Positions 1 to 6,946 of a stretch of 13,539 nucleotides of DNA are shown here, piece by piece; the first letter of the stretch is position 1; each line of letters opens with the position of its first letter. Origin of the DNA: Desulfobacteraceae bacterium (GTDB lineage: Bacteria > Desulfobacterota > DSM-4660 > Desulfatiglandales > Desulfatiglandaceae); NCBI GenBank assembly GCA_030632525.1, contig DAOVUP010000007.1:1-13539 (forward strand), given 5' to 3'. The position numbers and the translations under genes are program-made. The notes under the pieces were generated by a model. The model was not told the DNA's origin and made no database searches. It worked only from the letters and a program-made list of their open reading frames with translations.

Positions 1-94
1 GGTAGTTAGTGTCCATCCATAAATGGCTATTTTCCGCAATCTCAGCGTCAAACTCAAATTTTAATCCTCGAAATACTCTAATGTATTCCTGTGG
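1..94 (-). other. Possible decayed coding fragment running off the left edge
   Basis: One minus-strand frame is open from an in-frame TAA at 95-97 to the window edge and gives 31 residues of protein-like composition (QEYIRVFRGLKFEFDAEIAE is part of it). It has no plausible start codon. A second frame just upstream (about 118-60) also reads like protein (KIKEDEDFNHRNT), which would fit a frameshifted gene remnant. The fragment lies inside the inverted-repeat element described separately. It may equally be chance. I do not recognise a family. Confidence 0.18.
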
Positions 95-152
95 TTAAAA
101 TCTTCGTCTTCCTTGATCTTGAACAAACTATCTCATTTCTGGATGGACACTA
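7..152. mobile_element. MITE-like element with terminal inverted repeats
   Basis: Positions 7-25 (TAGTGTCCATCCATAAATG) and 134-152 are inverted repeats matching at 18 of 19 positions. The only mismatch is position 20 against 139. The 108 bp between them are AT-rich and hold no intact gene. Short length, long terminal inverted repeats and no transposase fit a miniature inverted-repeat element. No target-site duplication could be identified. The right repeat contains the stop codon of the DUF368 gene (CTA at 150-152 on the plus strand), so the element abuts or has replaced the natural 3' end of that gene. A large hairpin terminator is an alternative reading, but the loop is unusually long. Confidence 0.4.
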
Positions 153-1097
153 GTCAGTCTTACTCTTCCCTGCTATCCGGTCCAGGACAAAAACCACTAA
201 AAACCCTGCCACCATCAAACATATGGCTGATAAGACTTCACCGCTCCATTGTGCCGGAACGATGTTTGCCTGAACAACCGGCACTGTTTTTCCGTGACTG
301 TCTATTATGCTTTCCAATGTTTCCTTCCAGGGCCAGATCTTCCTGAGGGAACCTAACATGAGCCCGGTCAGGAACGCTACCATGAGATCGTGGTATTTAC
401 TCAGGAGCCATCCCAAAATTCGAGAAAACGCGGCAATCCCAACGCAGGCGCCCGCTGCCACAACGAAGAGAACGAGAAAATCCCTCTGGTTGACAGCATC
501 CAGGATATATTGATATTTGCCCATGAGGACCAGTATAAAAGATCCTGATATCCCTGGCAGGATCATGGCACAGATAGCGATTGCGCCAGAAAGGAAGAGG
601 AACCAGAGGTCATTGGGGGTGGCCCCGGGCACAAGACCGACCAGAAAATAGATCCCAATTAAACCTCCAAGCAGACAAGCCCAGGTGAGGGGTTGCCAAT
701 GTTTGATGCGCCGGCTGACAGTCACCACTGAGGCAAGGATCAACCCCAAAAAAAAGGACCATATGAGCACAGGCGTGTTCTGGAGAAGCCAGGCAAGGGC
801 CTTTGCGAGGGTAAAAATGGCTGTTAGAATTCCGATACCAACCGCCAGGAGGAACTGCCAGGAAATGTGATCAATAAAGGCCCGGATCTTTAAGGTCACG
901 AGCAGCCTCAGGCTTTTAAGGTCAAAGGATTTTATGGCATTGATTAACTCCTCATAAATGCCGAGGATAAAGGCCATGGTCCCGCCGGAAACCCCTGGCA
1001 CAACGTCAGAGGCCCCCATGCAGAAGCCTTTGGCTGCCAGAATAATGTACGCAAAAAAAGGCCTTTTCACGGGTATGGCCCTGTTTTTCTTCGACAT
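150..1097 (-). CDS. popT: DUF368 family undecaprenyl-phosphate translocase (PopT-like)
   Basis: A 315-residue polytopic inner-membrane protein. DUF368 members (PopT) have been shown to return undecaprenyl phosphate from the outer to the inner leaflet so the carrier can be reused for peptidoglycan and surface polysaccharide synthesis. Both family hallmarks are visible: a DVVPGVSGGT motif at residues 31-40 and the related PGISGS at 181-186, reflecting the internal inverted repeat, each followed by hydrophobic helices. ATG at 1095-1097 is preceded by GGGAAAA, 8 nt away. The gene follows uppP by 33 nt on the same strand, and the two steps are consecutive in lipid-carrier recycling. The TAG stop lies within the inverted repeat of a MITE-like element, so the last few residues (KTD) may not be original. 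Length is near normal for the family. Family assignment is firm; the substrate is inferred from the family. Confidence 0.9.
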   Translation of the reverse strand: MSKKNRAIPVKRPFFAYIILAAKGFCMGASDVVPGVSGGTMAFILGIYEELINAIKSFDLKSLRLLVTLKIRAFIDHISWQFLLAVGIGILTAIFTLAKALAWLLQNTPVLIWSFFLGLILASVVTVSRRIKHWQPLTWACLLGGLIGIYFLVGLVPGATPNDLWFLFLSGAIAICAMILPGISGSFILVLMGKYQYILDAVNQRDFLVLFVVAAGACVGIAAFSRILGWLLSKYHDLMVAFLTGLMLGSLRKIWPWKETLESIIDSHGKTVPVVQANIVPAQWSGEVLSAICLMVAGFLVVFVLDRIAGKSKTD

Positions 1098-1112
1098 TCG
1101 TTATTTTCCCTT

Positions 1113-1129
1113 CAACCATTGAATGGTTG
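1113..1129. repeat. 17-bp perfect palindrome between uppP and the DUF368 gene
   Basis: CAACCATTGAATGGTTG has perfect 8-bp arms around one central base, and occupies half of the 33-nt spacer. It ends just upstream of the DUF368 gene's ribosome-binding site on the minus strand. It could form a small hairpin that affects translation of the downstream gene, or be a regulator site. There is no following T-tract, so it is not a typical terminator. Chance is possible. Confidence 0.3.
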
Positions 1130-1130
1130 T

Positions 1131-1937
1131 CTACAAGGTAAATATAATAGTGAAGATCCCTACGGCCCAGCAATATGGGGCGAAATAGTAGAAATGGCCC
1201 TTCTTAACCATTCCCATGAGGAGCTTCAGGGCCATGAAACCGACCAGTGCGGAAGATGTAAAGCCTAAGATAATGGGAACAACACCTACTCTTGTAATTG
1301 CCTCCACGTCAAATTGAAGGACAACGGCCCCTAAAATTGCCGGTATGGAGAGGAGGAAAGAGAAACGGCCCGCCAATTCCCTGTTCAGACCCAACAGCAG
1401 GGCACAAACGATAGTGGAACCCGAGCGGGAGATGCCAGGCATGATGGCCAGGCCCTGGGCCGTGCCAATGGCTAAGGCTATCAGTATCCCCACCTGTGTA
1501 AGTTTTTCGTGGGCCTTGGGGATGAACCTTGTTGAGCCAACAATAATACCGGTTATTACAAGCATTACCCCCACCGTGGTTACAGAACCAAATACCCTTT
1601 CCAATGGTGTTTTAAAAATAATCCCTATGAGACCCGTAGGAATGGACCCGACTACAACCATCAGTGCAAGGATGGCATGAGGTTTGAGTCTAAGCCTGTT
1701 GTCTGTTCCCGGTGCAGCGATCTCCCATATCTCCTCTACCATTTTCTTGATGTCAGAACGGAAGTAGATGCATACGGCCAACAGAGTCCCCAAATGCAGG
1801 GAGACGTCTAACAGGAGTTCAGGCTCCTTGAACCCGAGCAGATTTTTGAAGATTACCAGATGGCCTGAACTACTGATCGGCAAAAACTCGGCAAGACCCT
1901 GGACAATGCCTAAGAGTATCGTGTCTATATTGGTCAT
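1131..1937 (-). CDS. uppP: Undecaprenyl-diphosphate phosphatase (UppP/BacA)
   Basis: A 268-residue integral membrane enzyme that removes one phosphate from undecaprenyl diphosphate on the outer face of the inner membrane, giving undecaprenyl phosphate. Family motifs are clear: GIVQGLAEFLPISSSGHL at residues 10-27 (catalytic-region Glu17, Ser-rich loop, His26) and QGLAIMPGISRSGSTI around 161-176 (Arg171). About eight hydrophobic segments and the total length match typical UppP. ATG at 1935-1937 is preceded by AGGGGG about 7 nt away. It lies 67 nt after the ABC ATPase gene and 33 nt before the DUF368 gene, all on the same strand. The pairing with DUF368 suggests a lipid-carrier recycling unit. 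Overproduction of UppP is known to give bacitracin resistance in other bacteria. Confidence 0.96.
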   Translation of the reverse strand: MTNIDTILLGIVQGLAEFLPISSSGHLVIFKNLLGFKEPELLLDVSLHLGTLLAVCIYFRSDIKKMVEEIWEIAAPGTDNRLRLKPHAILALMVVVGSIPTGLIGIIFKTPLERVFGSVTTVGVMLVITGIIVGSTRFIPKAHEKLTQVGILIALAIGTAQGLAIMPGISRSGSTIVCALLLGLNRELAGRFSFLLSIPAILGAVVLQFDVEAITRVGVVPIILGFTSSALVGFMALKLLMGMVKKGHFYYFAPYCWAVGIFTIIFTL

Positions 1938-2004
1938 GGAAGGGCCCCCTAATGGATGTGTTGTAAATACCAGATCGTGGCGTTAATTGGCAAGAACAAA
2001 GCCT

Positions 2005-3072
2005 TCAATCCACTCGGACCCCCTTCTGGAAGATGTGCAATCGGGTAAGGTCTATGGTGAGGTTAATGATTTCGTCCGGTCGGAATGATGCATCTTTGGG
2101 CGCGCGGAGGGTTAGATGTTCCTGGCCGATCTGTGTATGGATAAATTTTTCAGAACCCACATCGCTTATCATCTCTACCTTGACAGGGAGCGTCCCTGCC
2201 CCTGCCTCTACTATTCTCACATCCTCGGGACGAAAGCCCAAATCCACTCCCCGGCCTACGAGATTTAGCCGGAGATTTCCCATATCCATGTGGAATTCCC
2301 GGCCCTGGAAAACAGGACGTTCCCCATTGCGCAGAATCATTCCCCGGTAGAGATTCATCTCGGGCGACCCGATAAAGGTGGCGACGAATGTGTCAGCCGG
2401 AAAGGAATAAATGGTTTCGGGCCGCCCTGTCTGGCGGACTGCGCCATCCCTCATGACAACTACCTTTTCTCCTAAGGTCATCGCCTCAACCTGGTCATGG
2501 GTGACATAAACAATGGTGGTCTTTAGCTGGCTGTGCAACTGTTTGAGCTCAAGACGTACATTGGCTCTCAGCCGGGCGTCTAAGTTACTCAAAGGCTCAT
2601 CCAAAAGAAAAAGCTTAGGCTTGCGCACCAATGCTCGGCCCATGGCTACCCTCTGGCGCTGTCCACCCGATAGCTCCCGTGGCTTTCGGTTTAAAAGATC
2701 ATCAATCCCTAAGAGAGTGGCAGTGTCCAGGACTTTTTTCCGGATGGTTGCCTTTGGAACCCCCCGCATGCGAAGCCCGAAGCCAAGATTCTTTGCCACT
2801 GTCATGTGAGGGTAGAGGGCATAGCTCTGAAATACCATGGCCACATCCCTGTCACGGGGGGCAAGACGGTCAACCGAATGACCATCAAGCTCAACAGTGC
2901 CCTTATCCTGCGGTACGAGGCCTGCAATAACATTGAGCAAGGTACTTTTTCCACAGCCTGACGGACCTAATAAGACACAGAACTTGCCATCCTCCACTTG
3001 TAGATCCACCCCGGAAAGGGCTGCTGTTTTCCCGAATCTCTTCCCAATGCCTTTTAGAGTCAGAGAAGCCAT
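2005..3072 (-). CDS. Carbohydrate ABC transporter ATP-binding protein (MalK/UgpC type)
   Basis: A 355-residue cytoplasmic ATPase subunit that powers the CUT1-type importer encoded just upstream. Visible elements in order: Walker A GPSGCGKST at 36-44, Q-loop Gln82, ABC signature LSGGQRQRV at 134-142, Walker B LFLLDE at 154-159 with catalytic Glu159, D-loop NLDA, and H-loop His192 (THDQVEAM). Residues from about 235 onward form the TOBE/MalK-type C-terminal region with FRPEDV, as in UgpC, MalK and MsmX proteins. ATG at 3070-3072 lies 1 nt after the permease stop (3074), and its AAGGGC ribosome-binding site lies in the end of the permease gene, so translation is probably coupled. All catalytic motifs are intact. 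The substrate cannot be read from this subunit; in some species one such ATPase serves several importers. Confidence 0.95.
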   Translation of the reverse strand: MASLTLKGIGKRFGKTAALSGVDLQVEDGKFCVLLGPSGCGKSTLLNVIAGLVPQDKGTVELDGHSVDRLAPRDRDVAMVFQSYALYPHMTVAKNLGFGLRMRGVPKATIRKKVLDTATLLGIDDLLNRKPRELSGGQRQRVAMGRALVRKPKLFLLDEPLSNLDARLRANVRLELKQLHSQLKTTIVYVTHDQVEAMTLGEKVVVMRDGAVRQTGRPETIYSFPADTFVATFIGSPEMNLYRGMILRNGERPVFQGREFHMDMGNLRLNLVGRGVDLGFRPEDVRIVEAGAGTLPVKVEMISDVGSEKFIHTQIGQEHLTLRAPKDASFRPDEIINLTIDLTRLHIFQKGVRVD

Positions 3073-3073
3073 T

Positions 3074-3922
3074 TCAGCCCTTCATCGCCCCGGAGGTCAT
3101 TCCCCGTACCAGGTAGCGTTCAAAGAAAAGAAAGAGAAGCAAAATCGGAAGAGTAACCAATACCGACGCGGCCATCACCAATTGCTTGGAGAGATGAACA
3201 CTACCGGCCAATTGCACTACCCCTCTGGAGAGTGTGAACTTATCAGGGGTGTCCAGAAACATGAAGGCGAACAGGAACTCATTCCAGGCGATCATGAAGG
3301 TGTACAGGGCCACACTTGCCAGGGCAGGTGCAGAGAGGGGGATGATGATCCGCCAGATAACGCCAAAGCGGCTGCACCCGTCAATCAGACCGGCGTTTTC
3401 CATCTCGAGAGGGAGAGTTTTGAAGTAACTCCTGAGCATATAGAGGGCAACAGGAAGGGTCTGAGCCAGATATACTAAGATCAGCACATTAATGGAATCC
3501 CTAAACCCCATATGTGAAAAAATCACATAAAGAGGGATTACCAGGACAATGGCCGGGAACATATAGATGATCAGGATACTGTAGGACATAAAAGACTGAC
3601 CTCTAAAACGAAGTCGTGTCACGGCGTATCCCCCCACTGTTGCTAAGGTTAAGGACAGCGCCACCGTAATGATCGAGACATAGAGGCTGTTTAAAATATA
3701 CCTGATAAAGCCATGATCAAAGAGAACGTCATAATAGGCGCTAAGATCGATTTTACGGAAATCCAATCCTAAATTGGCAGGATTCATGAGGATCTCTTCT
3801 AAAGGCCGCAAAGAGGAGACTATCATCCAGTAAAAGGGAAAGGCCACTATTACCGCAAAAAAGAGGATGCCCGCGATTCTGATAAGGCGGATAATAGATC
3901 GTTCAAGTGCTTCTCTGGTCAT
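3074..3922 (-). CDS. Carbohydrate ABC transporter permease (MalG/UgpE type)
   Basis: A 282-residue inner-membrane subunit of a CUT1 importer. It has an N-terminal helix at about 15-37, five further helices, and the cytoplasmic EAA loop (MENAGLIDGCSRFGVIW then IIIPLS, about residues 174-197) that contacts the ATPase. The C-terminus FERYLVRGMTSGAMKG is the usual ending for this subfamily. I chose ATG at 3920-3922. The open frame extends 13 codons further to a TTG at 3959-3961, but those residues are encoded by a tandem 7-bp repeat and are unlikely to be real. The chosen start has no clear Shine-Dalgarno sequence, because the repeat ends only 7 nt upstream, so translation may be weak or start elsewhere. 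It follows the MalF-type permease and overlaps nothing. Confidence 0.92.
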   Translation of the reverse strand: MTREALERSIIRLIRIAGILFFAVIVAFPFYWMIVSSLRPLEEILMNPANLGLDFRKIDLSAYYDVLFDHGFIRYILNSLYVSIITVALSLTLATVGGYAVTRLRFRGQSFMSYSILIIYMFPAIVLVIPLYVIFSHMGFRDSINVLILVYLAQTLPVALYMLRSYFKTLPLEMENAGLIDGCSRFGVIWRIIIPLSAPALASVALYTFMIAWNEFLFAFMFLDTPDKFTLSRGVVQLAGSVHLSKQLVMAASVLVTLPILLLFLFFERYLVRGMTSGAMKG

Positions 3923-3929
3923 GATGTGG

Positions 3930-3964
3930 CCAAAGTCCAAAGTTTGAAGTTCAAGGTCCAAAGT
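3930..3964. repeat. Tandem heptamer array, CCAAAGT type
   Basis: Five consecutive 7-bp units on the plus strand: CCAAAGT (3930), CCAAAGT (3937), TTGAAGT (3944), TCAAGGT (3951), CCAAAGT (3958). Three are identical and two differ at two or three positions. The array lies in the spacer between the two permease genes, directly upstream of the MalG-type start. It reads as an open frame only by chance. Confidence 0.7.
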
Positions 3965-3981
3965 CTATAGTGTTATACCCG

Positions 3982-4023
3982 CAACCCGCAACCCGCAATA
4001 CCCAATATTCAATCATCAATCCT
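3982..4023. repeat. Tandem heptamer array, CAAYNNN type, overlapping a stop codon
   Basis: Six consecutive 7-bp units on the plus strand: CAACCCG, CAACCCG, CAATACC, CAATATT, CAATCAT, CAATCCT. All begin CAAC or CAAT. A related unit ATACCCG lies just before (3975-3981). The TCA that forms the MalF-type permease stop (4009-4011) falls inside the array, and the last four residues of that protein (RIDD) are encoded by repeat sequence. Confidence 0.7.
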
Positions 4024-4944
4024 CATGCCCCAGCGGAAATAGATGAAAATAAAGAGAGCAAGAACCCCGAACAGGACCATTGCCGTTGCTGAACTCGCTC
4101 CTATATTGAACTCACCAAAGGCGTAATCATATACATCCAGAGGGAGGACCTTTGTCCCTGCCTGGCCCCTTGTGAGCAGAAAGACATCATCGAATTTGTT
4201 GAACGTCCAGATGAACCGGAAAAGAAAGAGTGTGGAGAGGACAGTTACGAGCTGCGGCAGGGTAATATGGAAAAAACGCTGAAAGGGTGTGGCCCCGTCC
4301 ACTGATGCCGCATGATAGAATTCATCCGGTATAGCCTGGAGACGCGCAAGGATAAAGAGGAATGCAAAGGGGAAATAACGCCATCCCTCGAAGAGGATCA
4401 CCGAGAAGAGAGCCATGGGGATACGAAGGCCGACACCCATGATATCAAGATCAAGCCAGCGCTGGGAGAGAAAGGGGATCGGCTGGGTCAGGAGGCCATG
4501 GTCCACTGCGAACTGATTGAATACGCCCAACTGGGGATCTAATATAAAGCTCCAGGTAAAGGTGACTGCCACTACAGGGGCGATATAGGGGGCGATGAAA
4601 AGCCCCCTCAAGAGGGCACGCCCGCGGAACTCCGCATGGACCAGCAGAGCCGCCATCAAACCCAAGAAAATAGATAGGAGACTTCCCCCGATAGTATAGA
4701 CCAGAGTGGTCAAAAGGACGGTGTCAAAGTCAGGATCTGAAAATACCTTTTGGAAGTTTTCAAAGCTAAGGTTGAATTGAAACAGGGCGTCTCCCCGGAG
4801 GTCAGCCAAAGAAACCGGTTTTAAGGAGATCCAGAGATTCCAAATCACCGGGACGATAACAAAGGCAAGGACGACCGCGAAGGTGGGGGCCAGCATCCAG
4901 AAAGCAAGACGAGATTCCCTATGGTGTTTACTGTTGACAGACAT
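4009..4944 (-). CDS. Carbohydrate ABC transporter permease (MalF/UgpA type)
   Basis: A 311-residue inner-membrane permease, partner of the MalG-type subunit downstream. It has a first helix at about 14-36, a periplasmic segment, a further five helices, and the EAA loop at about 208-231 (EFYHAASVDGATPFQRFFHI then TLPQL) for docking to the ATPase. I chose ATG at 4942-4944 because AGGAAG lies 5 nt upstream. The frame extends 28 codons further upstream, but that stretch lacks a good ribosome-binding site, approaches a repeat array and does not look like protein. The C-terminal residues RIDD are encoded within a heptamer array, so the true end of the gene may have been altered by repeat growth. 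Length is normal for the family. Confidence 0.92.
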   Translation of the reverse strand: MSVNSKHHRESRLAFWMLAPTFAVVLAFVIVPVIWNLWISLKPVSLADLRGDALFQFNLSFENFQKVFSDPDFDTVLLTTLVYTIGGSLLSIFLGLMAALLVHAEFRGRALLRGLFIAPYIAPVVAVTFTWSFILDPQLGVFNQFAVDHGLLTQPIPFLSQRWLDLDIMGVGLRIPMALFSVILFEGWRYFPFAFLFILARLQAIPDEFYHAASVDGATPFQRFFHITLPQLVTVLSTLFLFRFIWTFNKFDDVFLLTRGQAGTKVLPLDVYDYAFGEFNIGASSATAMVLFGVLALFIFIYFRWGMRIDD

Positions 4945-5003
4945 CTGTCTTCCTGTGTAACGTTGCGCTCGTAAATAAGGTATTAACACTTTCCGGGAGT
5001 TCT

Positions 5004-5045
5004 TCAATCGACAATCGCCAATCAACAATCATCAATAATCAATCC
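5004..5045. repeat. Tandem heptamer array, NCAATCN type, overlapping a stop codon
   Basis: Six consecutive 7-bp units on the plus strand: TCAATCG, ACAATCG, CCAATCA, ACAATCA, TCAATAA, TCAATCC. All share CAAT at positions 2-5. The array fills about half of the spacer between the binding-protein gene and the MalF-type permease gene. It includes the binding-protein stop codon (TCA at 5039-5041) and its last codon. Confidence 0.7.
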
Positions 5046-6418
5046 AAAGCCCTTACTCTCTCATTCATCAGCCGGGCGGCCTCCTCTGCGTTCAATTCCC
5101 CGTCAAGAAAGCGTTTGAGGATTTGGGGGATGATTTTTGTGCCATAGATCTTAGATACAAGGGCGCCTTTTACCCCGCCAATCCCGCCAAGGCCCCACCG
5201 GTTAAATCCATCCACGCTCGCTGTCATGCTTTTGGCCACGGACATCCCGTAAAAGCGGGAAAGCTTAGCGCGGGTGGTTACTCCAAAATCAAGGTCTATC
5301 CAGCCGTTAATAAAGCACTCCGGCGCAACCTTAGTCCCCTTGCGAACGGGTAATTTACCCTCTGCCGCCATACCCAACCATCTCAGGTATCCTTCGCTTA
5401 AAAGGAACTCCACCCACTGTTTGGCAGGGGCATCAGCCGCATCCTGTGTTATCCCCAAGCAGTTTATCTGCCCGTATTGAGCCCATCCGTTTGGCCCGTG
5501 TATGACAGTAACGAAACCGGTATTCCTGGCAAGAAACCCCGGCTCCTTCTTTATAATATCAGGCAAAACGGGCTGGTCTTTGCGAAGCCCGGAGAGTTCA
5601 TCCAAGATAAATGGCGACCAGATGATCATGGCCGCTCGACCGGAAAGGTAGTCAATCCGCGTGTGTAACCAGCTGATGTTTCCGGGTGGGGTAAAACGGG
5701 AAAGGGCCTTGTAGAATCGGAGAGTCTCCACCATTTGGGGGGTATTCAGATTGATTTCCTGTTTGAGGTCTCCGGTTCGACCAGCCAACCTAACCCCGTT
5801 GGAAAGGGCAAGGTGCTCAAATACCTGTTGAGTGTAAGTTTGACCCGGGTCTGTTGCAACCTCGAAGCCCCACATTTTAGGTGGATTATTAAGGGCCTTG
5901 GCTGCCTTCAGGATATGATTCCAGGTATCGGGTATCGGGAGACTCTTTTCTCGGAACAGATCTTTGCGAAAGAGAAGAAGCTGGCCCCAGGCGTCTAAAG
6001 GTACTGCGGCATAGCCATTCTTGACCCGGACGAAATCTAAAGGTCCCGGGCTGAAGGTTTCTTTGCCGAGAGAAGTCACCACTTCGGTAGAAGACTGCGC
6101 ATCGAGTATCCCCGCCTGTTCCCACCCTATTGTGAAATCAATGGGGTGGTACAACACATCGGGGAGAGACCTGGCGGCGTAAGCTGCAATGACCTTTGCA
6201 GCTAAGAAATTCTCCTCCACAGGGATTATCCGGACGGCAATTCCGGTTTTTTCAGTAAACCCACGAGCGATATTCTGCTGGATGGAAAGACGGTCCTTCT
6301 CCACCTCAGTGGTCCAAAAGGTTATCTTATCCTTAGCGATAGCCAGGTTACCGGTTATTATTATGAGGCTGAGGATGGTCAATAGGGAAAGGGTCTTCAA
6401 GAGAAAAAGTTTTCTCAT
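5039..6418 (-). CDS. Extracellular solute-binding protein of a CUT1 carbohydrate ABC importer
   Basis: A 459-residue periplasmic protein that would capture the substrate and deliver it to the two permeases. The N-terminus (MRKLFLLKTLSLLTILSLII) is a Sec signal peptide with a likely cleavage after AIA near residue 28. There is no lipobox cysteine. The mature protein opens KITFWTTEVEKDR and continues with FTEKTGIAVRIIPV and LPDVLYHP, the usual family-1 (MalE/UgpB-like) start. PLDAWGQLLLFRKDLF and IPDTWNHILKAAKAL are further family-type segments. ATG at 6416-6418 is preceded by a nearly perfect Shine-Dalgarno sequence, consistent with the high level needed for a binding protein. It is the first gene of the transporter set. 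Sugar or glycerol-phosphate-like substrates are typical of the class; the actual substrate is unknown. Confidence 0.9.
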   Translation of the reverse strand: MRKLFLLKTLSLLTILSLIIITGNLAIAKDKITFWTTEVEKDRLSIQQNIARGFTEKTGIAVRIIPVEENFLAAKVIAAYAARSLPDVLYHPIDFTIGWEQAGILDAQSSTEVVTSLGKETFSPGPLDFVRVKNGYAAVPLDAWGQLLLFRKDLFREKSLPIPDTWNHILKAAKALNNPPKMWGFEVATDPGQTYTQQVFEHLALSNGVRLAGRTGDLKQEINLNTPQMVETLRFYKALSRFTPPGNISWLHTRIDYLSGRAAMIIWSPFILDELSGLRKDQPVLPDIIKKEPGFLARNTGFVTVIHGPNGWAQYGQINCLGITQDAADAPAKQWVEFLLSEGYLRWLGMAAEGKLPVRKGTKVAPECFINGWIDLDFGVTTRAKLSRFYGMSVAKSMTASVDGFNRWGLGGIGGVKGALVSKIYGTKIIPQILKRFLDGELNAEEAARLMNERVRALD

Positions 6419-6420
6419 TT

Positions 6421-6430
6421 AATCACCTCC
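6421..6430 (-). promoter_or_regulatory. Very strong ribosome-binding site of the binding-protein gene
   Basis: GGAGGTGATT on the minus strand matches the 16S rRNA anti-Shine-Dalgarno complement over nine bases. Its GGAGG core ends 7 nt before the ATG at 6418. It is the best such site in the window and fixes the start of the solute-binding protein. Confidence 0.75.
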
Positions 6431-6436
6431 CCACTA

Positions 6437-6754
6437 TTATTTATGAGCAATCTCCGCGAGTGAGTTTAACTGCTCTTTTAGTGTTTGAACGTATTCAGCG
6501 AGCCCATCCAAAGAGTTATTGCGGGCCGCTTCTTCACTCTTCATAGCCAGATCATAAATTTTCCTTAACCCGAGACTACCCGAAGCACCTTTTAACGAAT
6601 GGGCGGCTTGAGCGGCTTCCTCTGCATTTCCTTCTTCAATCGCAGAGCGAAGTTTGTCTATATCAACCATTCCGGTATCGAGGAAGAGCTCAAGTATTTC
6701 CAAATATTCATCTTCTTCTAATCCCAAATTTTCAGCCAATTCCTTGATATTCAT
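6437..6754 (-). CDS. Single-domain HPt histidine phosphotransfer protein
   Basis: A 105-residue, acidic, all-helical protein. Residues 50-59 (QAAHSLKGAS, followed by GSLG) are the HPt signature, and His52 is the expected phosphorylated residue, with the normal Lys and Gly following. HPt proteins pass phosphoryl groups between receiver domains in multistep phosphorelays. Here no kinase is fused to it, so its partners must be encoded elsewhere. Two ATGs lie in a row (6757 and 6754). GGAGG is 1 nt from the first and 4 nt from the second, so I prefer the second. The gene ends 18 nt before the binding-protein gene and may be co-transcribed with the transporter. The 189 nt upstream (6758-6946) contain no convincing promoter or other gene. 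Confidence 0.9.
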   Translation of the reverse strand: MNIKELAENLGLEEDEYLEILELFLDTGMVDIDKLRSAIEEGNAEEAAQAAHSLKGASGSLGLRKIYDLAMKSEEAARNNSLDGLAEYVQTLKEQLNSLAEIAHK

Positions 6755-6946
6755 CATGCCTCCTTTTTACCCGATTCTTTCACATTTTCACATCCATTGA
6801 GGGGTTGCAAGACCAAATAAGAAGTCAGGACAGTTTGAACAGAAACTTACTACGGTCTTTGGTATTGATCGTTTACCCGTGTTTGAAGATCTGGACTACG
6901 GTTTCTATAACTGCGTATACTATTTCAACATCTACGAACGAACCCT

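Noticed and set aside
2897..3478. 193-residue plus-strand frame opposite the ATPase and permease genes
   Set aside because: It lies antisense to two clearly recognised transporter genes, and its translation has low-complexity, charged, non-family sequence.
4945..5028. 28-codon N-terminal extension of the MalF-type permease
   Set aside because: A good ribosome-binding site precedes the internal ATG at 4944, and the extension is spacer sequence next to a heptamer array.
3930..5045. CRISPR array
   Set aside because: The repeats are 7-bp direct tandem units without spacers of constant length, and no cas genes are present.
6758..6946. Promoter or small gene in the spacer upstream of the HPt gene
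   Set aside because: TTGAAA and TTATAG-like boxes occur, but with wrong spacing. A 25-codon frame (MKGSFVDVEIVYAV and so on) has no ribosome-binding site. No sigma54 site fits the GG-GC spacing.
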